From NCBI GenBank assembly GCA_031549925.1, contig JAVBPA010000016.1, forward strand, positions 1 through 42,202: a DNA stretch of 42,202 nt. Direction: 5' to 3'. Both the position numbers and the translations under genes were made by a program. Shown here one piece after another: positions 42,060-42,202 of this stretch (position 1 is its first letter; each line of letters begins with the position of its first letter). A model generated the notes under the pieces. It saw nothing but the letters and a program-made list of their open reading frames with translations, ran no database searches and was not told the origin of the DNA. This DNA is from JAVBPA01 sp031549925. GTDB lineage: Bacteria > Bacillota > Clostridia > Oscillospirales > CAG-272.

Positions 42060-42202
42060 TATGCGATTTATTAATTTTTTCACATTTATATATTTTAACC
42101 TATAAAACGACCGTTATTTTTCGGCTTGTATATTTAAGTATTGCTAAATAATTTATATTTTATGCTTTATTATGGAAATATATTCAAATATTATTGAAAA
42201 AT

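Overview
The window reads as a chromosomal segment of an AT-rich, spore-forming, anaerobic Firmicute of the class Clostridia, probably an uncultured gut or digester lineage. The grounds are: strong AGGAGG-type ribosome binding sites, sigma-A promoters of the TTGACA-17-TATAAT type, a SpoIID/peptidoglycan-binding gene cluster, S-layer homology domains, a bacterial V-type ATPase operon in the Enterococcus ntp order, and sugar-binding lipoproteins beside intracellular glycosidases. No rRNA, tRNA, phage, intact insertion sequence or CRISPR array was seen.

Layout. 1-1135 (minus): a DeoR regulator followed by the first 84 codons of a lipoyl-domain E2 protein cut by the window edge. 1623-4276 (plus): four small genes that together carry an N-terminal beta domain, a SpoIID-like lytic transglycosylase domain and five peptidoglycan-binding modules, a composition usually found in one long clostridial spore-cortex-lytic type protein. 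4516-13091: a carbohydrate region with an SGNH esterase, two paralogous solute-binding lipoproteins, a YbjQ-family protein and two intracellular (beta/alpha)8 glycosidases. Two of the enzymes are divergent from a binding protein; no ABC permease is present. 13336-14868: a 7TM-PAS-GGDEF diguanylate cyclase. 15030-24174 (minus): the complete nine-gene V-ATPase operon (F/H-type stalk, I, K, E, C, F, A, B, D), with all sodium-site residues in subunit K and an unusual set of mosaic palindromic repeats in its leader and before ntpK.

24801-26215 (minus): a NodB-type polysaccharide deacetylase translationally coupled to an unknown protein. 26452-28656 (plus): AEC transporter, Imm-5-like protein and P-loop kinase. 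28951-31719: a secreted protein with three SLH domains. 31897-32490: an HD hydrolase, of which a broken 3' copy lies at 36249-36380. 32905-34393: an ECF sigma factor with an overlapping anti-sigma-like gene. 34611-39820 (minus): an alpha/alpha-toroid protein, a VanZ protein, a GNAT acetyltransferase and a large membrane-anchored DUF5722-like glycosidase with a decapeptide-repeat tail. 40015-41998 (minus): pgk-tpiA.

The most distinctive features are the split SpoIID/peptidoglycan-binding cluster (including an in-frame TGA between two modules) and several families of intergenic palindromic repeats, one of them modular with a 30-bp inner unit in variable copy number. All family assignments were made by reading motifs, without database searches.
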